From: CAYGSN01 sp964352675
GTDB taxonomy: Bacteria; Pseudomonadota; Alphaproteobacteria; Micavibrionales; Micavibrionaceae
DNA: 64,000 nt
Reading direction: 5' to 3'
Assembly (NCBI GenBank): GCA_964352675.1
Contig: CAYGSN010000001.1
Location: forward strand, 62,001 to 126,000
Positions 33,454 to 44,667 of this stretch are shown here, one piece after another (position 1 is the first letter of the stretch; the number at the start of each line of letters is the position of its first letter). The notes beneath the pieces were generated by a model. The model worked only from the letters and a program-made list of their open reading frames with translations, was not told the DNA's origin and did not search any database. The translations under genes and the position numbers were made by a program.

Positions 33454-34734
33454 ATGCCAGATAAAGAAATTGCCAAAAATCCCGAAGAAACCGCTTTTTC
33501 CCGCACATTCCGGCAGAATTCTGATTTGTTGTTGATGGCGCGGGATTTCTTTAAGATGGAGGCTGCCGCAGGAATCCTCTTGGTTGTGTTTGCACTTATT
33601 GCCATCATAATCGCAAACTCTCCGCTTTATGATCTGTACGATCATATTCTTCATGGCATTAAATTCCGCATAGGATTTAATGACACTCATAATGGTTTTG
33701 ACATTGAGATCCGTAAATCAATATTGCATTGGATCAATGATGGATTTATGGCAATATTCTTTTTCCTTGTCGCTTTGGAAATTAAACGCGAATTAAAAGA
33801 AGGGGAACTTTCTACACGTACGCGGGCCTTGCTGCCGGCCATTGCCGCCTTCGGTGGAATGGTCGTTCCTGCGGGTATATATTACTTCATCAATATGGAT
33901 ACACCGGAAAATCTTTCGGGATGGGCAATCCCGGCGGCGACGGATATTGCTTTTGCTTTGGGCGTTTTAAGCCTTTTGGGGTCACGCGCACCCGTGCGGC
34001 TGAAAATTTTACTTACTGCCATTGCGGTGATTGACGATTTGGGCGCCATTCTCATTATTGCCGTTTTTTACTCTGATAACATCTTGATTGAGGCTTTTTA
34101 CTTCGCCGCTGTGGCTCTTATGGGGCTTGCAATCTTGAACGCCAGGGGAGTCTCTAAAACAACACCGTATATTCTTCTTGGCATCATTCTCTGGGTGGCG
34201 GTGTTGAAGTCAGGATTGCACGCCACGCTGGCTGGTGTTGTTGTTGCTTTCTTTATCCCGATGCGGTGTAAGAAAACGGGGGCATCACCATGTAAGAGTC
34301 TCGAGCATTCTTTGCATCCTTGGGTCGCCTTCGGGATATTGCCGCTCTTTGCCTTCGCCAATGCAGGTGTGCCTTTTACGGGGATGGGGCTGCATTCTAT
34401 CGTTGAGCCAACGACTCTCGGTATTATCGCGGGTCTGGTGATTGGGAAACAAATAGGGATTTTTAGCTTGCTTTGGCTGGCGATCAAGACAGGGATTTCA
34501 CCAATGCCGAGTGGGACAAGCTGGATGCAGCTGTATGGGGTCTCCATATTATGCGGTATCGGTTTTACGATGTCCCTCTTTATTGGAGGACTTGCTTTTG
34601 ATGATTTGCATCATCAGGCGTCTATAAGGCTGGGTGTTTTGGTTGGCTCTTGTATATCTGCTATTTTAGGCTTCATTGTGATTTATCTCTGTCCGGCCAA
34701 AGCTCAAGAGAAGAAGAAAATAGAAAACGCTTAA
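33454..34734 (+). CDS. nhaA: Na+/H+ antiporter NhaA
   Basis: Inner-membrane antiporter exchanging Na+ for protons, used in pH and sodium homeostasis. It has 426 aa with 12 predicted helices. The ion-binding residues are conserved: D164 (PAATDIAFALG, like D133 of E. coli) and D194-D195 (AVIDDLGAI, like D163-D164), with identical spacing. The N-terminus is about 25 residues longer than the E. coli protein (MPDKEIAKNPEETAFSRTFRQ). It lies just beyond the phage module and has its own ribosome site (GAGATATG). A host gene; no link to the phage is implied. Confidence 0.97.
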   Translation: MPDKEIAKNPEETAFSRTFRQNSDLLLMARDFFKMEAAAGILLVVFALIAIIIANSPLYDLYDHILHGIKFRIGFNDTHNGFDIEIRKSILHWINDGFMAIFFFLVALEIKRELKEGELSTRTRALLPAIAAFGGMVVPAGIYYFINMDTPENLSGWAIPAATDIAFALGVLSLLGSRAPVRLKILLTAIAVIDDLGAILIIAVFYSDNILIEAFYFAAVALMGLAILNARGVSKTTPYILLGIILWVAVLKSGLHATLAGVVVAFFIPMRCKKTGASPCKSLEHSLHPWVAFGILPLFAFANAGVPFTGMGLHSIVEPTTLGIIAGLVIGKQIGIFSLLWLAIKTGISPMPSGTSWMQLYGVSILCGIGFTMSLFIGGLAFDDLHHQASIRLGVLVGSCISAILGFIVIYLCPAKAQEKKKIENA

Positions 34735-34825
34735 AATAAACGATCCCCGTTCTCGCTTCTTCAAATTAATGTTATTCTTCTCTTCGTGATTCATTTCGCG
34801 TGTCCCATCAAAGGAGAAAATTTTC

Positions 34826-36283
34826 ATGACAAAAACACCCATCACAGTCGCGCGGGGCGACGGTATCGGCCCGGAAATTATGGATGCAACGCTCAGGATT
34901 TTAGAGGCGGCGGGCGCGCAGCTGGATATTGAAGAGATTGAAATCGGCAAGGCGGTTTATGAAAGCGGCGTGAAAAACGGTATTGCCGAAAGCGCATGGG
35001 ACAGTCTTAACCGCACCAAAATTTTCTTGAAAGCTCCAATCACAACCCCACAAGGTGGTGGTTTTAAATCCCTGAACGTGACGATCCGCAAGCAATGCTC
35101 GCTTTTTGCCAATGTGCGCCCCTGTGTGGCTTATGCGCCGTATGTTGAGACGAATTTTCCAAAGATGGACCTGGTGATTATCCGGGAGAATGAAGAGGAT
35201 CTTTATGGCGGGATTGAATATCGCCAGTCTCAGGACGTGATGGCCTCGCTCAAGCTGATCTCCCGCCCGGGCTGTGAGCGCATCATTCGCTATGCCTTTG
35301 AATATGCGAGGGCGAATGGGCGCAAGCGCGTAACCTGTATGACCAAAGACAATATCATGAAAATCTCCGACGGTTTGTTTCACCGCGTGTTTGATGAGAT
35401 AGCGCCGGAATATGCCGATATAGATTGCAATCACATGATTATTGATATCGGCACGGCCAAGGTTGCCGCGCATCCGGAGATGTTTGACGTGATAGTGACG
35501 GCGAATTTGTACGGCGATATTATCTCTGATGTGGCCGCCGAGGTGACCGGTTCGGTCGGCCTGGGCGGGTCCTCCAATATCGGTGAAGATTTCGGTATGT
35601 TCGAAGCTGTGCACGGCTCCGCTCCGGATATCGCCGGGCAGGGGATCGCCAATCCGTCCGGCCTTGTGCTGGGCGCGATCCAGATGCTGGTGCATATCGG
35701 GCAGGGCGATGTCGCTGCAAAAATTCACAATGCATGGCTGAAGACAATCGAAGACGGCATCCACACCGGCGATATTTACCGTGAAGGCGGGCATTCCAAA
35801 CAAAAGGTCGGCACGGATGATTTCTGCAAGGCGGTGATTGAGCGTTTGGGTGAAAAGCCCGCGACGCTCAAGGTCGTCGATTATTCCAAGGCTCCTCCGG
35901 GCGGAATTAAATTGCCGCCTTTGAAAAAGAGCAAGCCTCAGGAAAAGCGACGCGTGGGAATTGATATCGGCCTGAACTGGGACGGAAAGCCAGATGAACT
36001 GGCGCATCTGATGCAGCTCTGCCTGCTGCCGGAGCATAATCTGAAGCTTCAGATGATCTCCAATCGCGGGACAAAAGTCTGGCCCGATGGGCGCCCTGAC
36101 ACGTTCTGTGCGGATAACTGGCGCCTACGCTTCACGGCGGCCAATGAGAATGATGAGGTTAAAACATCCCAGGTTCTGGCGTTGATGGGCAACATGAACG
36201 AGGCAGGCTTTAACTTTACTAAATCCGTCATGCTGCACACCTTCGACGGAGAGCCGGGTTTCTCTGTGGCGCAGGGGGAGTAA
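34826..36283 (+). CDS. icd: Isocitrate dehydrogenase (NADP, Rickettsia/alphaproteobacterial type)
   Basis: TCA-cycle enzyme that oxidises isocitrate to 2-oxoglutarate. It has 485 aa, of the long variant found in Rickettsia and some other alphaproteobacteria: a catalytic core of about 340 aa plus a C-terminal domain (about 365-485, KRRVGIDIGLNWDGKPDELAHLM ... FTKSVMLHTFDGEPGFS). The isocitrate/Mg pattern is visible in ITTPQGGGFKSLNVTIRKQCSLFANVRP, ENEEDLYGGIEYR and ANLYGDIISDVAAEVTGSVGLGGSSNIG. The coenzyme loop HGSAPDIAGQGIANP is of the IDH/IMDH type. The start has AAAGGAGA. The NADP preference is inferred from the family. Confidence 0.93.
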   Translation: MTKTPITVARGDGIGPEIMDATLRILEAAGAQLDIEEIEIGKAVYESGVKNGIAESAWDSLNRTKIFLKAPITTPQGGGFKSLNVTIRKQCSLFANVRPCVAYAPYVETNFPKMDLVIIRENEEDLYGGIEYRQSQDVMASLKLISRPGCERIIRYAFEYARANGRKRVTCMTKDNIMKISDGLFHRVFDEIAPEYADIDCNHMIIDIGTAKVAAHPEMFDVIVTANLYGDIISDVAAEVTGSVGLGGSSNIGEDFGMFEAVHGSAPDIAGQGIANPSGLVLGAIQMLVHIGQGDVAAKIHNAWLKTIEDGIHTGDIYREGGHSKQKVGTDDFCKAVIERLGEKPATLKVVDYSKAPPGGIKLPPLKKSKPQEKRRVGIDIGLNWDGKPDELAHLMQLCLLPEHNLKLQMISNRGTKVWPDGRPDTFCADNWRLRFTAANENDEVKTSQVLALMGNMNEAGFNFTKSVMLHTFDGEPGFSVAQGE

Positions 36284-36302
36284 AATCCGCTATACTGTTT
36301 GA

Positions 36303-37022
36303 ATGAAGGCGTTTTTCGCGATTTTGACCGCTTTTATTGTACTGTCCGGGTTCAGTGCAACCTCCTTCGCACAATATGATCATCTCCTTGCTGAGCCGAA
36401 AAGCTCCAAAAACCCGTATAGCAAGGATTTTGATCATGTGATTCCATATCCTTCGCAGGAAGAGCCAGACATACCCAAGGTTAAATTCCTGAACATGAAT
36501 CCGCCGCGCACGATGCAGGAGCGGGTTGATCGCCTCGTTCACGGCATTTATATCGTCCTGCCGCCGGAATACGATCATTACGGCTATGAGATGCGGCGCT
36601 ATATGGCGCAGATTGGAAATCCCGCGATACTGCGCAATTACGATGATTTGCAGCGCCAGATCAAATACGTCAAAAATGCGCAGATTATCCTGAAATACTG
36701 GAAACGCGAGCTGACAAAGAATATTGCCGAAATGGGAGAGGAAATTGAGCGCAACCCCGATTTTGACTCCACCCGCTCAAAATTCAAATACAATCGCGGC
36801 GTGGTGAACGCGTTCTTCATTGAATGCCAGGACTGGCTGGATCATAATCTGAACTTTCTGGAGTTTCTCAGCCGCATCGATGGCAATTACGGCATGCAGG
36901 ACGGGGTCATCGAGTTCGACCACGCCGAGGATTATAGAACCTTTATCTCGCTCTATAACGCCCGTGAAAAAGCCCGCCAGCATATTATTGAATATGCGCC
37001 TTTTGCACTGATGGTTTATTAA
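36303..37022 (+). CDS. Secreted hypothetical protein, 239 aa
   Basis: Not recognised. An N-terminal signal peptide (about 1-23, MKAFFAILTAFIVLSGFSATSFA, cleavage likely after SFA) indicates export to the periplasm. The mature part begins with a Pro/Asp-rich region and contains NPPRTMQERVDRLVHGIYIVLPPEYDHYGYEMRRYM. A largely helical domain rich in Tyr, Arg and Asn follows, with one cysteine (FIECQDWLDH). It starts 19 nt after icd and may be on its transcript. It converges on folD with a 4-nt stop overlap. Confidence 0.72.
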   Translation: MKAFFAILTAFIVLSGFSATSFAQYDHLLAEPKSSKNPYSKDFDHVIPYPSQEEPDIPKVKFLNMNPPRTMQERVDRLVHGIYIVLPPEYDHYGYEMRRYMAQIGNPAILRNYDDLQRQIKYVKNAQIILKYWKRELTKNIAEMGEEIERNPDFDSTRSKFKYNRGVVNAFFIECQDWLDHNLNFLEFLSRIDGNYGMQDGVIEFDHAEDYRTFISLYNAREKARQHIIEYAPFALMVY

Positions 37023-37858
37023 TTCTTCGCCGCTTTCACCGTATTGGCCAGCAAACACGCAATTGTCATCGGGCCGACGCCGCCGGGAACCGGGGTGATG
37101 GCACTGGCGATTTTTAACGCTGCATCATAATCTACATCCCCGCAGAGTTTTCCATCATCCTGGCGGTTAATGCCCACATCAATCACAATCGCCCCTGGCT
37201 TGATCCAATCGCCTTTCACCATTTTCGCGCGCCCCACGGCGGCGACCAATATATCCGCCTGGCGGCAGATCTCATCCAGGTTTTGCGTGCGGGAATGGGC
37301 GGTGGTCACGGTGCAGTTCTCGGCCAGCAAGAGTTGCGCCATCGGCTTGCCGAACAGCAATGAACGGCCGATCACTACGGCGTGCCTCCCGCTCAAATTC
37401 TCCTCCACCGATTTGATCAGCATCAGCGATCCCTGAGGCGTGCAGGGCACAAGGCCGGTTTTATCGCCAGCGATTAATTTTCCCTGATTGATGAAGCTCA
37501 GCCCGTCCACATCCTTGGCCGGATCAATCATCTGCACCAGCGCATCAGAATCCAGATGATCGGGCACCGGGAGTTGCAGCAAAATACCGTGCACATTGTG
37601 GTTGTCGTTAAAGGCCTGAATCTCGGCAGCGATTTCGGCTTGCGTGGCTTTTTGCGGCAGGCGGGATTCAAAGCTTTTGATCCCGGCCTCCGCGCAGGCT
37701 TTGATCTTGTTGCGCACATAGACATGGCTGGCCGGGTCGTCGCCCACCAGAATAACCGCCAGGCCGGGCGGAGAAGCCATTTTCTCAACATCCTGCCTGA
37801 TAGATTCCCGTAAAGCCGCGGCGATGATTTTGCCGTTTATGACCGTTGCCCCGCTCAT
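37019..37858 (-). CDS. folD: Methylene-tetrahydrofolate dehydrogenase/cyclohydrolase FolD
   Basis: Bifunctional cytoplasmic enzyme that interconverts 5,10-methylene-, methenyl- and 10-formyl-THF with NADP, feeding purine synthesis (purC, purH in this window). It has 279 aa. The catalytic Tyr-Lys pair is Y47-xxx-K51 (HVYVRNKIKACAEAG). The motifs GILLQLPVPDHLD, DVDGLSF and the nucleotide-binding VVIGRSLLFGKPMAQLL are present, with the C-terminal PVPGGVGPMTIACLLANT. It is 3 nt downstream of yggT on the same strand and overlaps the convergent unknown gene by 4 nt. Confidence 0.97.
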   Translation of the reverse strand: MSGATVINGKIIAAALRESIRQDVEKMASPPGLAVILVGDDPASHVYVRNKIKACAEAGIKSFESRLPQKATQAEIAAEIQAFNDNHNVHGILLQLPVPDHLDSDALVQMIDPAKDVDGLSFINQGKLIAGDKTGLVPCTPQGSLMLIKSVEENLSGRHAVVIGRSLLFGKPMAQLLLAENCTVTTAHSRTQNLDEICRQADILVAAVGRAKMVKGDWIKPGAIVIDVGINRQDDGKLCGDVDYDAALKIASAITPVPGGVGPMTIACLLANTVKAAKN

Positions 37859-37861
37859 GGT

Positions 37862-38140
37862 TTAAATCAATATCCCAATCAGGAAGCTCCGCAGGAAGGA
37901 CAGGCCGATCAGCACCACCAAAGGTGTCAAATCAATCCCTCCAATCGGCGGGATATATTTGCGCAGGGGCTTGTATAGCGGGTCTGTGGCTTTTTTCAGC
38001 AGGCGGATCAGGTTCTGCGCCTGCGTATTGCCAGCATTGATAACCTCGAATGCGATCAGCCAGCTTAGCACGACTTGCAACAGGATAATCCCCACATAGA
38101 TATTAAACGCCAGATCAATCAGGGAAACAATGACATACAT
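37862..38140 (-). CDS. YggT-family membrane protein
   Basis: 92-aa integral membrane protein with two hydrophobic segments (about 3-30 and 68-90) around the conserved loop ATDPLYKPLRKYIPPIGGIDLTPLVVLI. YggT proteins are widespread. Their role is unsettled, with links to osmotic tolerance, division and cofactor export in different bacteria. It is upstream of folD with a 3-nt gap and probably shares its promoter. The start is preceded by AAAGGTG. Confidence 0.92.
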   Translation of the reverse strand: MYVIVSLIDLAFNIYVGIILLQVVLSWLIAFEVINAGNTQAQNLIRLLKKATDPLYKPLRKYIPPIGGIDLTPLVVLIGLSFLRSFLIGILI

Positions 38141-38234
38141 GGATGTGCACCTTTCCGGCCATTTTTGGCCTTTTAATTTTCGTTAATGCCTTTGATATAT
38201 GCTAAAATAGACACTGAATAAAGGGTTTTTACGC

Positions 38235-38954
38235 ATGTTTGGTTTCGATCCGCTAACGGCAGGCTCTCTGCTCATTCTGGCCGCCTCCGGCCAGAGCCTC
38301 TGTCAGATGCCGAAATCCACGGAAATTAACGTGATCCCGAAAACACTGGACATTGAGTATGATTATTCACGCTCGCTTGTGGATATGCAGGCCGAGCACG
38401 TCGATACGATCGATCCCTACAGTTTTCATGACGTGACCGTGACCCAGGGCTTTATGAAAGGCGCGATCAAGATGCAGCCGCGCGTGAAGCTCGCGCAGCA
38501 GTTCTTCGGCCGCCAGAATGCTATGTGTCTGTGGTATGACACGGTGGATATCAGTATCGAGATTGATCCGTCCATCGTGATCGCCAGTGAAATCCGCAAA
38601 GACCGGTGCCTGCATGCGGCGGTGCTGGAGCATGAAATGAAGCATGTCGATGCGGATCGCAGGATTGTCAATAAATACGCCAAAATCATGGGACAGAAAG
38701 TTTATAGTGCCTTGAAACAACGCGGCTTTATCGCCGGACCTGTGCGGCCGGAAGCGGCGCAAGCCGTCGCCACAAAAATGCAGAATGTGGTCTTTCAGAC
38801 CTTGGAACATGAATATAAGAGAATGAATCTGGAGCGCACTGAGGTGCAGGCGGAAATTGACAGTCTGGAAGAATATGAGCGCGTCAATGCGCTCTGTCCG
38901 CATAGCAATCCTTATGATGAAAAAACCAAGAACGCGCTGCGCAGCCGCCGCTAA
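38235..38954 (+). CDS. Hypothetical protein with HExxH motif
   Basis: 239 aa, family not recognised. The N-terminal hydrophobic stretch (about 8-25, PLTAGSLLILAASGQSLC) may be a signal peptide or a lipoprotein-like leader, with Cys25 a possible lipidation site. The centre contains H133-E134-M-K-H137 (AAVLEHEMKHVDADRRIVN), the zinc-metallopeptidase signature, within a helix followed by further acidic and basic helices. The third zinc ligand cannot be named. Two other cysteines are present (AMCLWYD, ALCPHSN). It may be a periplasmic protease resembling DUF922-type proteins. It converges on the thioredoxin gene with a 4-nt stop overlap. Confidence 0.72.
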   Translation: MFGFDPLTAGSLLILAASGQSLCQMPKSTEINVIPKTLDIEYDYSRSLVDMQAEHVDTIDPYSFHDVTVTQGFMKGAIKMQPRVKLAQQFFGRQNAMCLWYDTVDISIEIDPSIVIASEIRKDRCLHAAVLEHEMKHVDADRRIVNKYAKIMGQKVYSALKQRGFIAGPVRPEAAQAVATKMQNVVFQTLEHEYKRMNLERTEVQAEIDSLEEYERVNALCPHSNPYDEKTKNALRSRR

Positions 38955-39457
38955 TTCTTTTTAACCGTTGTGCTCAGAAGCGGCGCAATTTCATTCTCAA
39001 TAACCAACTCAGTAATAGGTCCCGGCCAGCGCCAGAGGATCGTGTGGTCTTTGGTCACCAGCAGGTTATAGGGCAGGCCGTCTGCGCCGAGCGCTCCTGA
39101 GAAAAGTCCGCTATCGTCGTATCCTAGCTTTGTGTAAGGATCGCCAGTTTCGCTCAGAAGCGCGGCAAGTTTATCGCGCTCATCACGCAGAGCAACGCCG
39201 TAAACATTCAGCCCGTAATCATCGCGCAGTGTGAAAAGGGATTGTTTTTCCTTGCGGCAAACCCCGCACCAGCTGGCGAAAATATTGATGAGATAGACAT
39301 CTCCTTCCAGGTCTTCATGCGTCAATCCATCCATTCCAAAAAGCGGTATGGCAGTGGGCGCAGCAGTTTTCTCCTCAAACGGTGCATACAAAGAGATGGT
39401 CAATGCGCCGAGCGCCAATATCAAAACAAACAGTGCAATGTTGATAATTTTCAGCAT
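38951..39457 (-). CDS. Membrane-anchored periplasmic thioredoxin (CcmG/DsbE-like)
   Basis: 168 aa from ATG 39457. A signal-anchor (about 1-25, MLKIINIALFVLILALGALTISLY) is followed by a periplasmic thioredoxin fold with C64-G-V-C67 (NIFASWCGVCRKEK). It also has the late cis-Pro region (DGLPYNLLVTKD). CcmG/DsbE proteins reduce apocytochrome or other periplasmic disulfides. No cytochrome c maturation genes are nearby, so the exact client is open. A TTG start 13 codons upstream is possible but has no ribosome site and would spoil the signal sequence. Confidence 0.85.
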   Translation of the reverse strand: MLKIINIALFVLILALGALTISLYAPFEEKTAAPTAIPLFGMDGLTHEDLEGDVYLINIFASWCGVCRKEKQSLFTLRDDYGLNVYGVALRDERDKLAALLSETGDPYTKLGYDDSGLFSGALGADGLPYNLLVTKDHTILWRWPGPITELVIENEIAPLLSTTVKKN

Positions 39458-39499
39458 AAGGCTGTTGTAAGCGCCGAAAAATCTATGCGCAACCAAAAA

Positions 39500-39522
39500 C
39501 CGCTGCCTGGTAGGGGCAGCGG
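39500..39522 (-). terminator. Hairpin in the thioredoxin-acnA gap
   Basis: CCGCTGCC (39500-39507) pairs with GGCAGCGG (39515-39522), and on the minus strand it is followed by five Ts. It lies before, not after, the minus-strand thioredoxin gene, so it may be an attenuator or end an unseen RNA. The rest of the 39458-39759 divergent gap is AT-rich and presumably carries the acnA promoter. Confidence 0.5.
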
Positions 39523-39759
39523 TTTGATTCGGTAGTGAGCTTTAAACTGTAGAGGCAGAATAAATCTTTAAATTCTATTCTTTTATAGTGCCACCGAAAT
39601 GTGGCTAAAAAATGGGCAGAATGAGGAATTGTAGGGGATTTTCACATAATCAATCTAAGCAATTGATTCTATTATAATTTTAACCTGTTTTTAAGGCTTC
39701 ATCGGTGATATTAATAGTGAGGGTTCTATTTATTTCATCACTTTTGAGGGGCAAATACG

Positions 39760-42555
<2,796 letters not shown>

Positions 42556-42578
42556 TCTATAAATAAAGCAAGTTGTGA

Positions 42579-42890
42579 TCAGGCGGCGGGATTTGGATCG
42601 CCGCCTATATCTGGCAGCGGTCTTGCTTTTACGACCTCGCCGGTGTGCCGTCTTCCGCCACCTGCATACGGGCCTACGGCAGGTGGTGGGGTTTCTTTTT
42701 TCCCAACCCACACAGGTTCGCAAGCAGCAGGTTTGGGCTCAGCGGTGGCAGCGCCGTTAAATCCTCCGCTACGAGTGTCTTCTCCTGACAAGCGTTTTAC
42801 TTCTGCCTCTTCTCTCTTAACAGCAATTCTGCTAAGCGCCTCCCGAATACCTTCAGGAACAGGTCTGGGAGCTCTTTCAAGTGTACTCAT
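42579..42890 (-). CDS. Small disordered hypothetical protein, 103 aa
   Basis: Not recognised. The N-terminal third is helical and charged (LERAPRPVPEGIREALSRIAVKREEAEVKRL). The rest is rich in Gly, Pro and Ala and probably disordered, ending DIGGDPNPAA. It contains GGFNGAATAEP, which resembles TTFNGAATGSP in the 1083-aa protein at 53-56 kb; this may be a shared short linear motif. An AAAGGAT lies 8 nt before the ATG. It converges on acnA with a 23-nt gap. Confidence 0.55.
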   Translation of the reverse strand: MSTLERAPRPVPEGIREALSRIAVKREEAEVKRLSGEDTRSGGFNGAATAEPKPAACEPVWVGKKETPPPAVGPYAGGGRRHTGEVVKARPLPDIGGDPNPAA

Positions 42891-42961
42891 TGTCGTAATC
42901 CTTTCTGGTTGTGAAAAAGCTAGGGCTTTCTCAGCTCTATGTCAAGAAACAAAAAAAGGAT

Positions 42962-43861
42962 CTATCTTTTTTTCTGGAGCATTTTCTGCGCCACTTTTTC
43001 CGCATCATTCACGATATGATGGAATTCGGGCTTTTCCGGGCGATAGAATACTTCCGCGGCGGCTTCAAAATTGCTGATTTCCGATGTCAGGCGCTGAAGG
43101 CGTTTTCCCGCTTCTTTGGTTTGTTTTTCTTCGCGTGAGTGCCGGTCGATCATGCCTATTTTGATTTTTTCCGTGTTCATGCCGTACATGAAGGCCAGCT
43201 GTATCCCCTCTAGAAAGGCCGCTGCGGCAGAAAGGCACTGCGCATAGCTGAGTGGTTTTTTATCGCGCGGATGGGCGGTGAAGCTGAATGTTGTGGTGCG
43301 ATCCGCCCCGCGCAGGATAATTCCCAGCTTCGCCGTGTCCGGGGTTAAATGAACGGCAAGGGCAACGTTTCCGTCATAGTTAATATCAATCTCCTTACCT
43401 GTTTGTTTAAACGCCGCTTCGGCCAGTGGGATGGAATCGTCATATTGTCCACTTTTGCGCTTGGTGTCGCATTTTTCGATCAGGTCTAAAAAAGGGTGCC
43501 GGTCTCCGGCCTGGAAAATGCTCTTCCCCTTATTATAAATGGCGATCCAGCGCGCGGGATTAAAGCTATGCTCATAGCCGTCTGTGATGCTTTTCCATGC
43601 CTCTTCCCATTCAAACTCACTGGCGCGATTTAAAAGCGGCCCGCGCTGCATATAAGTTTGGAGGATGCGTGCTCCCATACGGGCGCACAGATGCATGTTA
43701 TGGGCACGGACAACGAAGCTCTCGGATATATCACCTTTGTTGTTTTTTAGATCCAAAACCAGACGATTGCTGAGCGCGACAACGGGTTTGTCACCGGCTT
43801 TGGCATTCACATCCTTAATGACGAATTTTTCGCGTAAAAGTGAAGTTTCGAAATCTTTCAT
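42962..43861 (-). CDS. Hypothetical protein, 299 aa
   Basis: Not recognised. A soluble alpha/beta protein without signal peptide. Notable stretches are KPVVALSNRLVLDLKNNKG, RAHNMHLCARMGARILQTYMQRGPLLNRASEFEWEEAW and KEIDINYDGNVALAVHLTPDTAKLGIILRG (beta-rich). The C-terminal helical region is rich in Lys and Glu and ends AEKVAQKMLQKKR. No catalytic motif can be named. It is read in the same direction as the unknown genes on both sides and has 122 nt upstream containing short AT-rich tandem repeats. It has the codon use of the host. Confidence 0.68.
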   Translation of the reverse strand: MKDFETSLLREKFVIKDVNAKAGDKPVVALSNRLVLDLKNNKGDISESFVVRAHNMHLCARMGARILQTYMQRGPLLNRASEFEWEEAWKSITDGYEHSFNPARWIAIYNKGKSIFQAGDRHPFLDLIEKCDTKRKSGQYDDSIPLAEAAFKQTGKEIDINYDGNVALAVHLTPDTAKLGIILRGADRTTTFSFTAHPRDKKPLSYAQCLSAAAAFLEGIQLAFMYGMNTEKIKIGMIDRHSREEKQTKEAGKRLQRLTSEISNFEAAAEVFYRPEKPEFHHIVNDAEKVAQKMLQKKR

Positions 43862-43924
43862 GAAATCTTGCCGCCTGTGCCCTTTTCTATGAATAATTCT
43901 AGCACAGTCGCGAAGATCCCTGAA

Positions 43925-43985
43925 CTCACTTCGTCAAAGTGAGCAACAAAAATTTTCAGAAAATTATAGAAAATTATAGAAAATT
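43925..43985. repeat. Hairpin and short tandem repeat between unknown genes
   Basis: CTCACTT (43925-43931) and AAGTGAG (43937-43943) form a 7-bp stem. Then come just over two and a half copies of the 10-mer AAAATTATAG (from about 43960). The hairpin lies after the end of the 43984-44484 gene and may help to end its transcript. Confidence 0.45.
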
Positions 43986-44484
43986 AAGCGGCCAGTGCGG
44001 GCAGCGCCAGGCGGGCCTTGTGGCGCTGGACGTAGTATTTGCGCTGGTATTCGGCAATCCAGCGCTCCAGGCCTAGGCGGCGGGGTAAATCGCGTTTGAA
44101 AGCGGTGAGCATTGCATCATATTGGGTTTTGCCGTTAAATGCGCTGCAAATAACGCGTTTTTGTCCAAGCTGTGCGTTGCCGCTTTGTGATCCGGCGCGG
44201 TCGGTCATATATTCGCTGGCCAGATCTGCCATTGTTCCGATATCGATATTGGCAGGGGCGCCGGACGCTGCAATGCTAAAGGCGCCGCCCAGCATGCTGT
44301 CCAGAATTAAGGAACCCATCATGCCGTCGTAATCTGCTGGAGGTTTGAATTGGGAATCGGCCTGAATGAAGAGCGGGCCCTTATGGTGCGGACGGTCCGG
44401 ATGCGGCGCCAGTTTTTCCAGCTGCTGCATCAGATTACGAATGACACCCTCTATATTCGCTGTTTGTCCAGTATTTGCACTCAT
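43984..44484 (-). CDS. Hypothetical protein, 166 aa
   Basis: Not recognised. The N-terminal half includes an amphipathic helix (IEGVIRNLMQQLEKLAPH), a Pro/His-rich turn (HPDRPHHKG) and a Gly/Ala/Met-rich segment (MMGSLILDSMLGGAFSIAASGAPANIDIG) that is hydrophobic enough to contact membrane. The C-terminal half is basic and helical (LGLERWIAEYQRKYYVQRHKARLALPALAA). It has no signal peptide and no known motif. The downstream gene (42962-43861) is on the same strand. The upstream neighbour cheZ is separated by a terminator, so this is its own transcription unit. Confidence 0.65.
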   Translation of the reverse strand: MSANTGQTANIEGVIRNLMQQLEKLAPHPDRPHHKGPLFIQADSQFKPPADYDGMMGSLILDSMLGGAFSIAASGAPANIDIGTMADLASEYMTDRAGSQSGNAQLGQKRVICSAFNGKTQYDAMLTAFKRDLPRRLGLERWIAEYQRKYYVQRHKARLALPALAA

Positions 44485-44608
44485 AAGAACCCTCTTTTTA
44501 AAGTAATAATAGAGGGGTTAAGTAAATATGCCGTTAAATATAGATTGTATTTTAAGTATTCGGAATTTTTATTTATTTAGTATTTAAATAAAATTTTATA
44601 TAAATGAG

Positions 44609-44632
44609 AAACCCCTGTGGAAACAGGGGTTT
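44609..44632 (-). terminator. Terminator after cheZ
   Basis: AAACCCCTGT (44609-44618) and ACAGGGGTTT (44623-44632) form a perfect 10-bp stem with a 4-nt loop, 36 nt after the cheZ stop on the minus strand. Confidence 0.8.
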
Positions 44633-44667
44633 AGCGTAATCTTAATTATATTTTTTTATGAAAAATA

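Noticed and set aside
17640..33460. Search by eye for att direct repeats and a tRNA at the edges of the phage module
   Set aside because: No convincing repeat or tRNA was seen near either boundary, so no attachment site is claimed. A computed repeat search could change this.
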